Origin: Panax quinquefolius | Taxonomy: Eukaryota > Streptophyta > Magnoliopsida > Apiales > Araliaceae | Assembly (NCBI GenBank): GCA_020205615.1 | Contig: CM035166.1 | Location: 90,945,043 to 91,009,042 of the forward strand | Direction: 5' to 3' | DNA: 64,000 nucleotides | In this document: positions 26,166-38,589 of the stretch, piece after piece | Position numbering within the stretch: position 1 is the first letter of the stretch | Layout: the number at the start of each line of letters is the position of its first letter | Position numbers and translations under genes: made by a program | Notes under the pieces: generated by a model | The model's input: only the letters and a program-made list of their open reading frames with translations | What the model was told of the DNA's origin: nothing | Database searches by the model: none

Positions 26166-26320
26166 TCATCTTTGCACTACGGGCTAAAGATATTCATCAA
26201 CGGTTCATCTTTGCACTACATGCCAAAGATATTCAACAACATGTCATCTTTGCACTACGAGCCAAAGATATTCATCAACAGTTCATCTTTGCACTACGGG
26301 CCAAAGATATTCATATCTCA
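26166..26320. repeat. 39-bp tandem array in LTR B
   Basis: Four units of 39 bp, 'tcatctttgcactac' plus 'ccaaagatattcatcaaca', with few mismatches. The same unit recurs more loosely in LTR A (10390-10990) and LTR C (31641-31805). The 13-residue periodic open frame across it is a by-product of the period. Confidence 0.88.
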
Positions 26321-26659
26321 AAGAAATACATAATCATTTCAGAATTTATATAAACCATAATTATAACCATGTTGATCAATTCACCTTGCACTTAAGCTAA
26401 AAATATTCCATTGTAAATTCAATGGTCATGATCATACTAGTCAACAATTCAACTTTGCACTACTGGCCAAAGAGAACCCATAGTCACGATCATACCAATA
26501 ATCTACCTATCTTTACACTCAAGTCAAAGAGAAATTTCATCACCATGATTATAAAAATGTTATATATGATAATAAAAATAATATGATCAACAACTGCATT
26601 TAATTTCAAGAGTAAGATTCATAAATCAACGATAATTTGGTTAGAAAAAGAAACTAATT

Positions 26660-26835
26660 TTTATCGTGAATAGTAACTCCTGAATAGTAAATCGTGAATA
26701 GTAACTCCTGAATAGTACTCCGTATTCATACATAGTACCATATACGTAAATTATATCATATACGTAAATAGTGTCATATACGTGAATAGTGTCGTATACG
26801 TGAATAGTGATGTATACGTGAATAGTAACCCCAAC
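26660..26835. repeat. Short array 'atacgtgaatagt' in LTR B
   Basis: Eight or so units of about 18-20 bp with 'cgtgaatagt' cores. LTR C has only two or three such units at about 32030-32070, and LTR A has an unrelated-looking array at the same place. Confidence 0.8.
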
Positions 26836-28478
26836 ACAAAAAGGTAGAATTTCCACAATAAAATCCATACCAATATCTCGGTATAATGATATTGAAAGAA
26901 TAACATCATTACAAAAAAAAAACATCCCTTACAATCCCTTAAAATTCCTTACCTCAAAAGACAATTTCTTCTTTGGAATCTTTCGGATATAGTCTTTGAG
27001 GAACTTGTCAGATAGCAACACTCAAAGTATCAAAATACTCACAAGAATACGCTCGATAATATAGAGAGAAAGAGAGAAGATTTTAGTTTCTGGTGTGATT
27101 TTCAATTCTAAGCTAAGCACCTTATTTATAAGAAAATGTTTAGAACACCAAAGCAGAAAATTTAATATAATATTAATATATTATATATAAATTCCTACGC
27201 CAACCTTTGAATGCTGGAATCCCACATGTTTAACAACAAAATGAGCCCACCAACTTGTTAAAAACGTTTTTGTTGATATAAATAATTAAAACTTCTAAAA
27301 ATCAATTATTTCGGAACCTCGGAACTTCAATAATTCATAATAAATAGCCCTTTTATCAGAAAAATTCGAATCTTATGTCCTTCCACAGAAAATTCAATTC
27401 TCTACAACTTTATAAGTTTAAGTTTTTTCAAACAGAAATTGACCGAAATTCACAAACGGACGATTTTACAGGCTATAATCAAATTTCAGTCAATAAATGG
27501 GCCCACAAACATGTTTAACATGTTTTAAACAATTTTTGTAACAAAAATACTCTTCCTCCTCATTTATTCATATATCCCACATTCATTGAAAAATATCACC
27601 ATTATTATATTATAATAATATATTTAAATGAATTATTTTATCAGAAAAGATAAAATATCAAATTTTCAACAATTGTCACTTTAAAATTTTCTCCATCTAT
27701 ATCCACATAAAATGAATATTTTCCTTATCATATAAATCAATAATTAACTATTCACAAATAATATTACAGAATTACAATACTGGCAACCAGGCCGTTCCCA
27801 GGAAAGAGGGGGCTTTCTAATAAGAATTTCTCCTTACTGACGTGCAATTAGGTGACCAAACCTCTCCTTAGACAGAACTTTCTAGACATTGCCAATAATG
27901 TTATCTAGTAATATTATTAAAATAATATGAATCATTGATCTGATAATGGGAAATATTGTGTAGTGATAATTATTAAAACAACAATAATATAAATTTTAAC
28001 GTAGCAATTATTGAATCAATAAAATAAAATATTGAATAAAGAATTATCGTAATAATTATTGAGTAGTGCCTTTTACGTAAGAATCAATAATTCAAAAATC
28101 ATCGTGCAATACCATGTCTTGTCAGGCAACAACGCCATTCATCGTGTTTTAACCACCTTAGATTCCAACAAGATAATTGGTAATAACTACGCCTGTTATT
28201 TATTAACAACTTATACTTGTCGCTTTCTTCATCCAATCGCTTTCCGTTATGGGGCCCACAAAAGGTTTAACGTCATGTTTAATATTCCCAACAGGGAAGA
28301 ATATTCCACGTACCAATTAATATTCCCCACAACAATGAGTATTTTATAACCACTTGCTTTTTTAAAATATTTACATATATCACCCTTCACTTTAACCTTT
28401 TATCAATTTAACCATTTACTGAATAGTAATTATAAGAAAAATTGAATACTTTTATTTTATAAAATTCGGGGTCTTACA

Positions 28479-28601
28479 CTATTGTTTCTATCATGCTAGA
28501 AGGCGACGTTCGATATTCCAAATATCTTTGAACGTTACAACTTAATATAAAATATTTGAGGGGTTTGTTATTAACTTGTCTCATCTTGTTTAGCGCGCAT
28601 G

Positions 28602-28649
<48 letters not shown>

Positions 28650-29790
28650 AAATACGCGTCATATTAATTAACATGTGAAGCATGTTTGCATAATATATAA
28701 TATATATATATATAGTATAAACATGCACATATAGAATACTATATTCTACCCGGATTGATTATGGACTTTTATTCTAATTTGGTTCACTAGAGCCACCAAG
28801 TGAACCAAAAGGTCAAACCCTAGGGGTGCAAGAATTAATATTTAAAAATAACTATTACATTTAAACTCGGGCTCTATTACAAATGAGTCTTCAAGCGCTC
28901 CTTGTTCCTTGATCTCCAATTTTTCAAAATAATTCTAACTATTCCTATTACAAAACTATTTAAAATAAATAGAAACCTTGATCAGCAGTCAATGGGAAGT
29001 ATATATGAGGGAGATATAATTTACATTAAGGTAAATTAGAGAGGACGAGGTACGCAGACCCCATTTAATAAAACTCATACATTCATGCATCCAACTAAAA
29101 TAAAATCTAATCACATTGGTTAATAGTCCATAATTAATCCAATTTATTATCATACACATCACCATATGCATCAATAAATAACATTCATCTCATGAATAAT
29201 AAACATTCAATATATATATCGATATCATTTAATGGGCAAAATTAGTTAGCATAAAATCTAATTTTGAATCAAAATAAACACATTTATTTTAATCCAAATT
29301 TAAATCAAAATAAACCTCTTTTATTTTAATTTATCCTATTTTGAATAAAATAAACTATTTTATTTTAATCAAATTATTTAATCAAAATAAACTCTTTTAT
29401 TTTAATTAATTATGGAATCCAATTCCAAGTAAAAAAAACTCATTTATTTAAAGTAAACACATTCTTTTCCTATTCACAAATAAACTCTTTTATTTTGAAT
29501 AATATAAAATTTTATTTCATATCTAAATAAACTCCTTTATTTAAGGAAACATAGAATCCAATTTCAACTTCAATTAGTTAACATGAAATCCAATTTCAAC
29601 TCTAATTAGTTAGCATGAAATTTAATTTTAATTTTAAAATTAAAATAAACTTTATATTTTAATTATGAAATTATTAAGAATATTATATATATATAATAAA
29701 ATACAAATGATTTTGAATTTTTCGCTCATCCTAATAAATTATCCGGGTCGTCCAAAGTTTAGAATAAATCCCATCATCATCCATAGTGTA
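28479..29790. other. Leader of copia E, part 1
   Basis: Parallels 17685-19090 in D, with the same 'aaataaactc.tttattt' palindromes but a single copy of the 95-bp unit. A (CA)n(TA)n tract lies at 28608-28648. No gene seen; the open frames 28474-28728 and 28989-29174 are shadows of repeats. Confidence 0.6.
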
Positions 29791-29798
29791 TGGGAGGC

Positions 29799-29802
<4 letters not shown>

Positions 29803-29880
<78 letters not shown>

Positions 29881-30217
29881 ATGGATCAGTCCGTAAGTCC
29901 TGACCGGATCAAAAATCTTACTTTTTTTTTTTTTGCTTTTTTTTTAAACAACTAAAAAAAATATTTAATATTTTATGGAACTGAAATTTTTTCATAATAT
30001 AATGTTTTGGGCGTGTTTTGAATACCTATACCAAAAAGTGGTGGTACAGTCTGCACAGACTGTACATACATGTTTTGTTATACGTACCCAAATCACACCC
30101 AAAATACTGTATTATGAAAAAATTTCAATTCCATAATTATTTATTTATTTTTTTTTAGTTGTTTTAAAAAAAAAATCCGAACTTTAGCTCCATCCACACG
30201 TCCTGGATTGGATCTTG

Positions 30218-30288
<71 letters not shown>
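29803..30288. mobile_element. Fold-back MITE framed by (TA)n tracts
   Basis: About 56 bp of (TA)n at 29803-29858 and about 66 bp at 30222-30287 enclose an inverted repeat. The arms include 'ggaactgaaattttttcata' (near 29980) and its counterpart 'tatgaaaaaatttcaattcc' (near 30113-30134), plus flanking 'aacaactaaaaaaaa' and 'tttttttagttgtt'. The outer ends (gagagaatggatcag and tggattggatcttgccc) also pair imperfectly. There is no coding sequence. Insertion into a TA target fits Tc1/mariner-like or TA-specific MITEs. Element D lacks it at the matching place. Confidence 0.72.
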
Positions 30289-30289
<1 letters not shown>

Positions 30290-30751
30290 CGTGGATCAAG
30301 ATAAATCACATGTATTATATTTATACATATAATTTTAACCAAGCCGCATATCACTTTGTGCCGCAAATCACTTTGTACCATTCAAGCATGCGAATCCGTA
30401 CATATATAGCACATGATTCCTTATCTTATTAATACATAACCTTTATATATATAATAAAATTCCAAGAAATCAATATTATATATGTATCATATATTATCGT
30501 GTGACTTTGATAACCAATTCATGATTTAGATTAACTTTATATCATATATAACGTAATATAAATTCATGATTCAGGTGATCTATATATTATATAATATATA
30601 TAAACCAAAGTAAACTGATTCGCGTGATTTTGATTTCAGTTATTTTTTTATTTATTTTTTTATTTTATACAACAAAGTTATGGCCAATTAAATTGTTCTA
30701 AACACATATCAATATACATATCAAATTAAAAAAATTAATAATTCGAATAAA

Positions 30752-30770
30752 GGTTTGGCTCTGATACCAC
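30752..30770 (-). other. Primer-binding site of copia E
   Basis: The plus strand ggtttggctctgataccac is the exact complement of TGGTATCAGAGC plus flank, directly inside the LTR that starts at 30771. Confidence 0.92.
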
Positions 30771-33700
30771 TGTTAGGTTTGTAATATTGTTGAACGCAAT
30801 CAAATTGCACAAATAAGCGAAAACGTGGAAAAATCAGAGTATTAAATATTTTACAAACCATATACCCGGATCATCCTTTATGCACAATTATTAATTAAAC
30901 GAAAAGATAAAGAATAAAAATCATACCCATAAAGATTCGAGCTTCCTCAGGTACAAGTTCATCTCCAAATCCTTTCGCGTTCAACTTGAATCCACCGGGT
31001 TTGGTTTCTTCTTTTGATCAACGTTAGCCACCCAAGTGTTTGGCCTTTAGAGGTGATCCACCTAGGAAGAAGAAATATGACACCCCCAAAATAGGTATAC
31101 ATCACCCATTCTGAGTCGCCAAATACATGGTACAGAAATAATTACAACTTCAGTAATACAATTGTCATGCAAAATATGACAACACATATACTGTGAGTTT
31201 GAATACAAATATTGTCTAATAGGCAGTATACAAACTCAAAAGGAGTCCTCATTACAATTATTGATACACTATTTTGCAAAATAGTGAGGACTACTAAAAC
31301 AAGTATCTTGAATCATCACTCCATACCCCGGCTAGTTCCTACTAAATTCTCTCCTCCTAAGAAGAACAATGGAACAAAAAGGAAAAGGGTGAACTCAACT
31401 AGCCCAGTAAAGAATATTATGACTAAGATAATATACAACAAATTATCATTAGTCTTCAACAGGGAAAAATCTGATAAAATATAATAGACAACAAGTTTTA
31501 GATCAACAACTGCAGCGGAAACCGCAATCCATTAGAAGAGTCAAGTAGAGAAATAATTCTACTATCTTCTAAGTTTTAAAAGTCCATCATCAATATTTTA
31601 TCCCTGTAACATCAATCAATATACATCTTGAATCAAATATTCATCTTTGCACTACAGGCCAAAGATATTTATTTGTATCACCAGTTGGTCATGTTCATCT
31701 CAACACCTGTTCATCTTTCCACTACGGGCCAAAGATATTCATTAGGTAATCATTCATCTTTGCACTATAGGTCAAAGATATTCATTAGGTAATCATTCAT
31801 CTTTTAGGACTGAGGATGATGAAAAATATCTTAAAGAAAACGAATCTAGTGAAACAAAGGACAAATATTAGGGATTCGTATTACAGTTTATCCAAGTTCA
31901 ATAATACTCCATAATAACCAATTATGAAGCAGAATTTAAAAATAAAGATCAAAACATGGATACAATCAAAGATAGTAACTATAATAGACATCTTGGACAA
32001 AAAGAAGAAAATTTCATTTTTCGATGAATAATGTCGTATTCGTGAATAAAGGTCGATATCGTGAATAGTAACCCTGACACAAAAAGGTAGAAATTCCACA
32101 ATAAAATCCATACCAATATTTCAGTATAATGATATTGAAAGAATAACATCATTAGGAAGAAAATAACATCTCTTACCTCAAAATAACAGTACTTCTAATC
32201 GGAATATCGGCATAAGGCTGAAGGAAACTTGCACTGATAAATAAAAACTCACAAAGTATCTAAATACTCACAAAATATGCTCGATAAAATTGAGAGAGAA
32301 AGAGAGAAAACTTATTTCTGGTGTGATTTTCAATTCTAACTAAGCACCCTATTTATAGAAAAATGCTTAGAACGTCATAGCAGACTAACCTGCTACTTGA
32401 TGGATTTACCTGCTACTATTCAAGCCCATCACTTTTGAAAATAAATTCCACCACATTTCATTACTCACCAACCAAAAGTGGGGCCCACCATATTTTTAAT
32501 AAAAATATTTTATTTTTCAAAATTTCAACAATTCATAATAAATAGCCCTTTTATCAGAAAAATTCAAATCTCATGTGCTTTCCATAGGAAATTTAATTCT
32601 CTACAATTTTGTAAGTTTAAGTTTTTCCAAATTCCAAACGAAAAATGACTGAAATCCACATACGGACGATTTTCAAAACCTCCATTCTGACAAAATACTG
32701 ATAAAATACCTCAGCATTAATTCCTTCATTTATAACCACATAAAATAAATATATCCAACATTTATATATATCCACATAAAATAAATATTTTCTTATCATA
32801 TAAATCAATAACTAATTATTCACAAATAATATTACAGAATCACACTTATAATGATCAATTCGCTTCCGTGAAAAGAGGAGCTTTCGATAAGGATTTCTCT
32901 TTATCATAGCGCAATTAGGTGACCAAACCCCTTTCCTGAATGTAACTTCCTTAGACATTGCTAATAATTCTATCTAATAATATTATTCAAATAATATGAA
33001 TTATTGATCTGATAATGGAGATATTGTGCAGTGAAAATTATCGAACAACAATAATATAAAATATCAACGTAGCAATTATTGAAACAATAAAATAAAATAT
33101 TGAATAAAGAATTATCGTAATAATTATTGAGTAAAGCCTTCTTACGTAAGAATCAATAATTTAAAAACATTGTGCAATATCGTGTACATCGCGTCTAACC
33201 ACTGGCGACATCGTATTTTAAGCACCGGGTATTCCAACAGTGTTGACGGTAACCATTACGCCGTTATTAATAAAAACTCAAAATTGTCATTTTCTTCATC
33301 CGACCGTTATCCGTTATGGGGCCCACAAATGGATGCGCCGTGGTACGAATATTCCCCTACAGCAAGAATATTCCACGACCAAACGAATATTCCCCGACAA
33401 AATGAATATTTTATAACCACTTGCTTATTTTGCAAAATTTGCATATTTTACCCGTAACCAAAGTATTATATCAAATTAACACTTTATTATTTAAAATAAT
33501 AAATAGAGAAAATTTGATTTTATTCATTAAAAAGTTGAGGTCTTACAAGAAATATTCAAGAAGGAGGGTGGTTAGCTAAACCCTAGTTTTCTATCTCTAT
33601 AGAAAAAGAATGTACTCTCCAACTCTTGGAATTACGTATATCTGATATATGATATAAGACTCCTCTTATAAAGATATCAGGTAACCCTATTTAATTAGAA

Positions 33701-35107
33701 TTAGGTATTATTTATTTAATTAAATTTTTTTAATTAAATAGGCTCCTTAATCTTACTAGGGATAATTAATTAAACTCCTTTAACTAATTTTCCATCCTAA
33801 TCCTATTAGAATAAATGAGAGTACTTATATTAAATTAATTCCTAAACTCTTTTAGAAATTAAAATAATAATAATTATAATAATATTAATAAGACTCCTCT
33901 TATTAATTTATATTTAATATTTCTAAAATATTAAATAATAAATATTAAGCTATTTAATTTATTCTATCACCATAGATTAAATTAAATATACTTAACATAT
34001 TATTACGATTATGCCATTAACTTCTTAAATAATTATTCTTCCTTTTATGGTGTGACCCTTTAGGTTCTCCATATTAAAACGGTTGTGAATAAATCAATTA
34101 GAACAATTCTAATCTTATTTAAATAAATAAATGAAATAATTAATTTATTAAATAAATAATATTTTTTCTACAATAGGGATAAGCCTCCCTAGCAATTAAC
34201 GACTTTCCGGATAATATAGATTTCAACATTAATCATAAAAGAACCTTTGAGTAAATAGTTGTCGTACAATTCAATCCTTCCACCATACAATGTCCCAATT
34301 AAATATAAGACATGGAATTACTGTCAAGTCTTATTTTATTTAATTTTATTTATTTCGACTCTTAAATGCACAACTCCAAATAATGCAAATTAGAAACTCC
34401 TTTCTAATTTCATTCTGCCTTGGCCAAGGACTATTGGGTTGTCATTTATCAAATCACATAGGATATTTCTCTTCTTTTACTAGTAGCGGTAGATTCTTTA
34501 TCGATCATGACATTATCTCCACGCATAACTTATTATACCCAAGCATACCCTTTGATATACCCTAAGAGTCTTAAGGAATAAGTCAAAGTATAACTCATCA
34601 TACACAAGATACTATGATGATCTCAAGTCCAAGGATCACTTGTACTACTATCACTCTGAGAATTCTTATCGACATGCAAGTAAAACTCCATTAGGTATTC
34701 TTTAGCTGAGCCACGCTCAAATGAACTTATTCTCTAATAAGCACCTATATACTTGCTTTAGTGTCTCCACACAAATGATCGTGAGATCAATCATCCTCAT
34801 CCAACGAAGCAATCAACGTATGTACTAATCTATCCGGATTCACTAATCCCCAATTTAGTAATCCAACGATTGGGAACTATTTTAGTTTTAAGCTTTCTAA
34901 GAATTTAGATCTCATTAGAATGATCATCATCATTATTCTAAAAGCATTACTTAAAACTATGGGTTTATCACATATTATAAAACAGCATCATGTAGATAAT
35001 TAAAAGCCTTTAATAAATTAATACTTTTTATTAATAAATGAATAAGATTGTTACAAAGCATATGTTTTATCATCAAACATGATTGGCTTGTGTGCATACT
35101 ACTTTCA
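30771..35107 (-). repeat. 5' LTR of copia E, split by solo LTR C
   Basis: The parts 30771-31075 and 33553-35107 together match the D LTRs end to end (plus-strand start TGTTAGGTTTG, end TACTACTTTCA). They are more diverged from the D LTRs than those are from each other, which fits E being older. Confidence 0.88.
31076..33547 (-). mobile_element. Solo LTR C
   Basis: 2,472 bp of the same family as A and B. Plus-strand ends are TATGACACCCCC (first G mutated to A) and GAGGTCTTACA. A 5-bp target duplication AGAAA lies at 31071-31075 and 33548-33552. It is inserted in the LTR of E; the uninterrupted sequence can be seen in D at about 12580-12600. It is about 1 kb shorter than B, partly through smaller arrays. 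Confidence 0.9.
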
Positions 35108-36166
35108 ATACAGTGATAAGAAGAGTGTCGAACTCACGAGGAATTATCGCTAATATTTACCAAATACCGACTTTGTATCGCTTAAGTCTTATTCGGACAG
35201 CAGAATAACAGATATGTAATTAATCTAGTTTTATCTAATTATCAAAGCAAGTAAATGGATAACGAATGGTATCGAAGGTGCTACAAGCTAAGGTCATAAC
35301 TTCACCCCACACTAACATTTTGTCAAACACCTGATGTGCTATGTTTCATCAAACTACCTAACCTTCTCTCTTTGGTCTTAGTGGTCACGACATTTTGTCG
35401 ACCGAGAACACACAAGTGCTCATACACCTCTTCCGAGGTATGTACAAACATATACTCTCTAGATCCACCCAATAGGGAATAGAATAGAAAAGAACATCCA
35501 AGCTAGGAAATAATCCTACACATGTCTATGCGAATTAACCATAACAAGGATTTAACGCATAAGTTCTCAATTAGGTCACACATGGTGCACATATATATGT
35601 CTATTCTATACACAAATTATGCAGTCGAATCAAGTAGATAACTCATAATCACATGTCAATATATTAAGGTGTAAATATACAATCCTTCTTTCAATTTCAT
35701 ATAGATTACCAAAATCATCATTAATTTCTTAGCAAGAATCATTAAGCATGAATATATTGATCCAAACCATATGTTGCCAACCAAAGAGATAAGATATTCA
35801 ATTCAAATTAACAAAGGGTTCCATTATAACCTTAGAGTCAATAATTAGTCTGTAGCTCTTAAACTAAACATTAGTAGCAATATAAACAACATTTATGAAT
35901 TACAAAATCAAAGGAAACAAATAGAGAATAATAAACTCTGTCAAAGATTCTTCAGTCTCCAAGAATTCCAATCCTTTTAAGCCTCCCAATCCATGTTGCT
36001 ATGTGCTCTTGAGCTCCATGAAATCCCAAACATCTCCCTAATCTATCTAAACTATATGTACAAACATTACCTACTAGAAAATGGAGAAGAAAATTACAAA
36101 AGAGAGAGAGAAACTATTTCCCAGAGAGGGATAATGAGATCAATTAAGAAGGCTATCCCCCTTAAC

Positions 36167-36214
<48 letters not shown>

Positions 36215-36646
36215 CTTAAAGCTAGGTTAAAATCACTCTTTCTGCTTTGGTAATCGGAGGTGAAATATAGCCAGCCAAGATATAACTTTAGAATCTACTA
36301 CATTGCAACGCTGGGTCAACACATCAGTCAATCAATAAGTGGTCCGCATTGCCAACAGAAGGATTTAGGTATACAAGATGCGTGGTGATGTCACTGTTGA
36401 CCATGAAAGTGAAAGTATTTCGCAGCTTAGTTTTAAGATGACATATAAATATAGTAATACCGGTCAGAAAAGAAACTTGACTATTTTGCCCCTGAAGACT
36501 GGAAATTAACTAATAATTCCTGCAACACATAGAATAAGCAAAATAATAACAAAATAATATAAAAGCTATATAAACAACGAAGAACAAGCAACTTCTTAAG
36601 CAATAAAGGATCCGATTCGCGGGTATAAATCTCACTCATCATATAT
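35108..36646. other. Unclassified element-like block
   Basis: No gene recognised. It starts 'tgataagaagagtgtcgaactcac' (near 35114) and ends 'ctcactcatca' (36640), giving TG...CA and a short inverted similarity like an LTR. 'gtcgaactcacgaggaa' near its start is wording common in non-coding plant retroelement DNA. No matching target duplication was found. A (TA)n(TG)n tract lies at 36169-36211. The open frame 35993-36253 covers that tract and is not convincing. Confidence 0.35.
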
Positions 36647-37014
36647 ACTAATGTTAATGTAAATTATTGTATATTATAGGAATTTCCAAGATAGCAAGAT
36701 TGTGAAGTGCATTTCACAATTATGCTTACAAAACTGACATACGCTAGTGATACACCTCTTGCCCACAAGGATGCAGTTTGGGCTAAATTTTAGGTATATT
36801 TTTTAAATTCTAACAGATGATATAATTAATGAATTAACTAATATTATTTAATAGTTTTGGATTATATTATCACCGTCTTAATAATATTATTGTTGTTTTA
36901 TTTGTACAAAAGGTATATATGATACGACACATATGCATCTGTAATACATGCATTGCTTTTATATCTGAAATAAGAAGGTGATAAATAAATGGGCTTATGT
37001 ATATTTTATTATCT

Positions 37015-37245
37015 TAAACTATTGATCATATGTGATTCACCTTTTAATTTTATTAATTATTTAATTGAACTATTAATTTTTTAATTTCATTTGATTGAGT
37101 ATACCACATTAAAAATTGATTGTCTGATAGGTCATAATTGAGATGATGTGTAATAAAAAAGTAATATTTTAATTTTTAATTAAATATTTATTATAATTAA
37201 AGGAAAAAATAGGCAAATCACTTTATATTAACCATTAAAACTAAA
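37015..37245. repeat. Dispersed repeat, copy 1
   Basis: Shares 'gattcacctt.aattt', 'ttgaactattaatttttt', 'cataattgag.t.atgtgtaa' and 'tttttaattaaatattta' in the same order with 63690-63930. It is non-coding and AT-rich, and probably a remnant of a DNA transposon or MITE. Confidence 0.7.
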
Positions 37246-37589
37246 CATTTAAGGTACCTTGAAGTAAATCAATTTCAAATCAAAACAATTTGATTTGATA
37301 GATTGGATGGAAACAACCCAAGATTTCTCAACCACAAACAAAGAGATCAATAACAATAAGCACTTACCACCAAAGACATTAAATCAAACCCCAAACACCA
37401 ACAATAACCATCAAGATCCAAACCCCAATAAGAGAAGTAATGATCCAAACCAACAATAACCATCAAGGTTCAAAAGGCACATATAGGGGCGACATTATAT
37501 CAAAATTGCAGTATATTGCTTCACGGGTACGTATTTAGCAAAGTTTTAGTTTTAGTTTTAATTAGTATATCACATGTTAACATATTAAT

Positions 37590-38125
37590 TTATGAGCATA
37601 TTTTGAAAGAGGCTCAGTTCAGCCTATCCATTGGCTAGATGTATACGTCGTCACCCGCGATGGTTTACCTGAGGCTATCCAGATAGCGGTACTTTGATAT
37701 GTTTATAAATTTTTACGTCATTCTTAAGCATTTTATATTTATTTTTAACTATTTAATTTTTAACCTGCTGACAGGACACTTATAAAAGCCTACTGAATGA
37801 ACGTTGTCCTGAAGGCACCCCGCGGTCTTTGATTGATCAAGAATTGTGGGAGAGTGCATCTGTTGTGAAGAAAAACTATGTCAAAGGCCAATGACAACGA
37901 CGACGACCGACTATTAGTGGCACTGGCAGCTCTGCTAATCAGTCTACTCAGTCCTCGTGTCATCAAACTTCGCACACTCCTGCTGATTGTGTAAGAGCAA
38001 TATGTCATGATCAGAATCATCTTCGTACACTTGGCGGGCATCTATAATCTCTGAGTCCCGAGGAATTAGCAGATGCACTGGAGAGAGCAGCACAACACCA
38101 GGATTAGCCCGATGAGATAATCTTG
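37590..38125 (+). pseudogene. CACTA second-protein (Transposase_24-like) remnant
   Basis: One exon ends PEAIQIA at about 37689. A plausible intron (gtactt...ctgacag, about 37690-37774) keeps phase into the next exon, which reads CPEGTPRSLIDQELWESAS, then a QRRRPTISGTGSSANQSTQS stretch. This is like the C-terminal plant transposase proteins (Ptta/En/Spm, Transposase_24) of CACTA elements. In-frame stops at 37892-37894 and 38045-38047 break it. The family call is by recall of wording and should be checked. Confidence 0.6.
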
Positions 38126-38410
38126 TCATTGTTTAGCTTTATGTTTACCTTTGCATGTTTAGCTTAAGTACTTTACATTCAATAATACATGTTTTATTCT
38201 TTTGTTACAGCACCCCATTTGGACGATATATAGTATTACTCCGTGAAGACATTTGTATTCCCTCTTCTCTTGTTAATCGACATTTGAATTATATTTTTAC
38301 CAGCTGAATGTATGGATGAATGTTTTGTATATAAATTTTACCCGGACGTTACTTGTTTATATATATGAGCAGTATGCGTGGATATTTATATTATTGTGTT
38401 GGTTTTATTA

Positions 38411-38414
<4 letters not shown>

Positions 38415-38449
<35 letters not shown>
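38415..38449. repeat. (TA)n microsatellite in the CACTA fragment
   Basis: About 17 TA units. Open frames 38378-38578 and 38408-38599 across it are chance. Confidence 0.9.
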
Positions 38450-38451
<2 letters not shown>

Positions 38452-38589
38452 GGATATATCGATTGATTTGTATGGATGTTGGTTTATTTACAGATATTAT
38501 TGTGTGTTGGGTTATAACGAAGGTACAAAACACATACTTTTTTTTTGGGAAAATCCACAAAACAACCAATTTTTTTAATGTTAGTATCA

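Larger units (their letters stand above)
25002..28478 (-). mobile_element. Solo LTR B
   Basis: 3,477 bp with plus-strand ends TGTAACGCCCC and GGGGTCTTACA, so the LTR start TGTAAGACCCCG is on the minus strand. A perfect 5-bp target duplication CTATT lies at 24997-25001 and 28479-28483. The empty site survives in D at about 17685 ('aatactctattaattttatcatgctag'). There is no internal domain, so LTR-LTR recombination removed it. Open frames inside (25426-25647, 26142-26333, 26641-26925, 28059-28349) come from arrays or chance. Confidence 0.93.
22764..35107 (-). mobile_element. Copia element E, host of the nest
   Basis: Same family and orientation as D. Internal sequence is at 22764-25001 and 28479-30770, separated by solo LTR B. 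A TGGTATCAGAGC primer-binding site lies at 30752-30770. The 5' LTR (30771-35107) is interrupted by solo LTR C and, without it, is about 1,860 bp. The left part of E, with the RNase H end and 3' LTR, is not in the window; it would lie beyond A and F. Bases after the LTR (atacag) may hold its target duplication, but the partner is missing. Confidence 0.85.

Noticed and set aside
26166..26320. CRISPR-like regular repeats
   Set aside because: The units are contiguous without spacers, in a plant LTR. This is a tandem array, not a CRISPR.
26142..26333. Possible repetitive protein with SSLHYGPKIFIN repeats
   Set aside because: It is a 39-bp tandem array inside a solo LTR; 39 is divisible by 3, so any open frame becomes periodic.
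26641..26925. Tyrosine-rich periodic open frame (HVYDTI repeats, minus strand)
   Set aside because: A by-product of the short cgtgaatagt array in LTR B, with no start context or homologous frame in LTRs A and C.
29665..30432. Open frames of 96 and 74 codons across the (TA)n tracts
   Set aside because: They consist mostly of IYIYIY runs from (TA)n and have no gene features.
37790..38129. Minus-strand open frames of 83 and 61 codons
   Set aside because: They are antisense to the CACTA Transposase_24-like remnant, whose plus-strand reading keeps intron phase and family wording.
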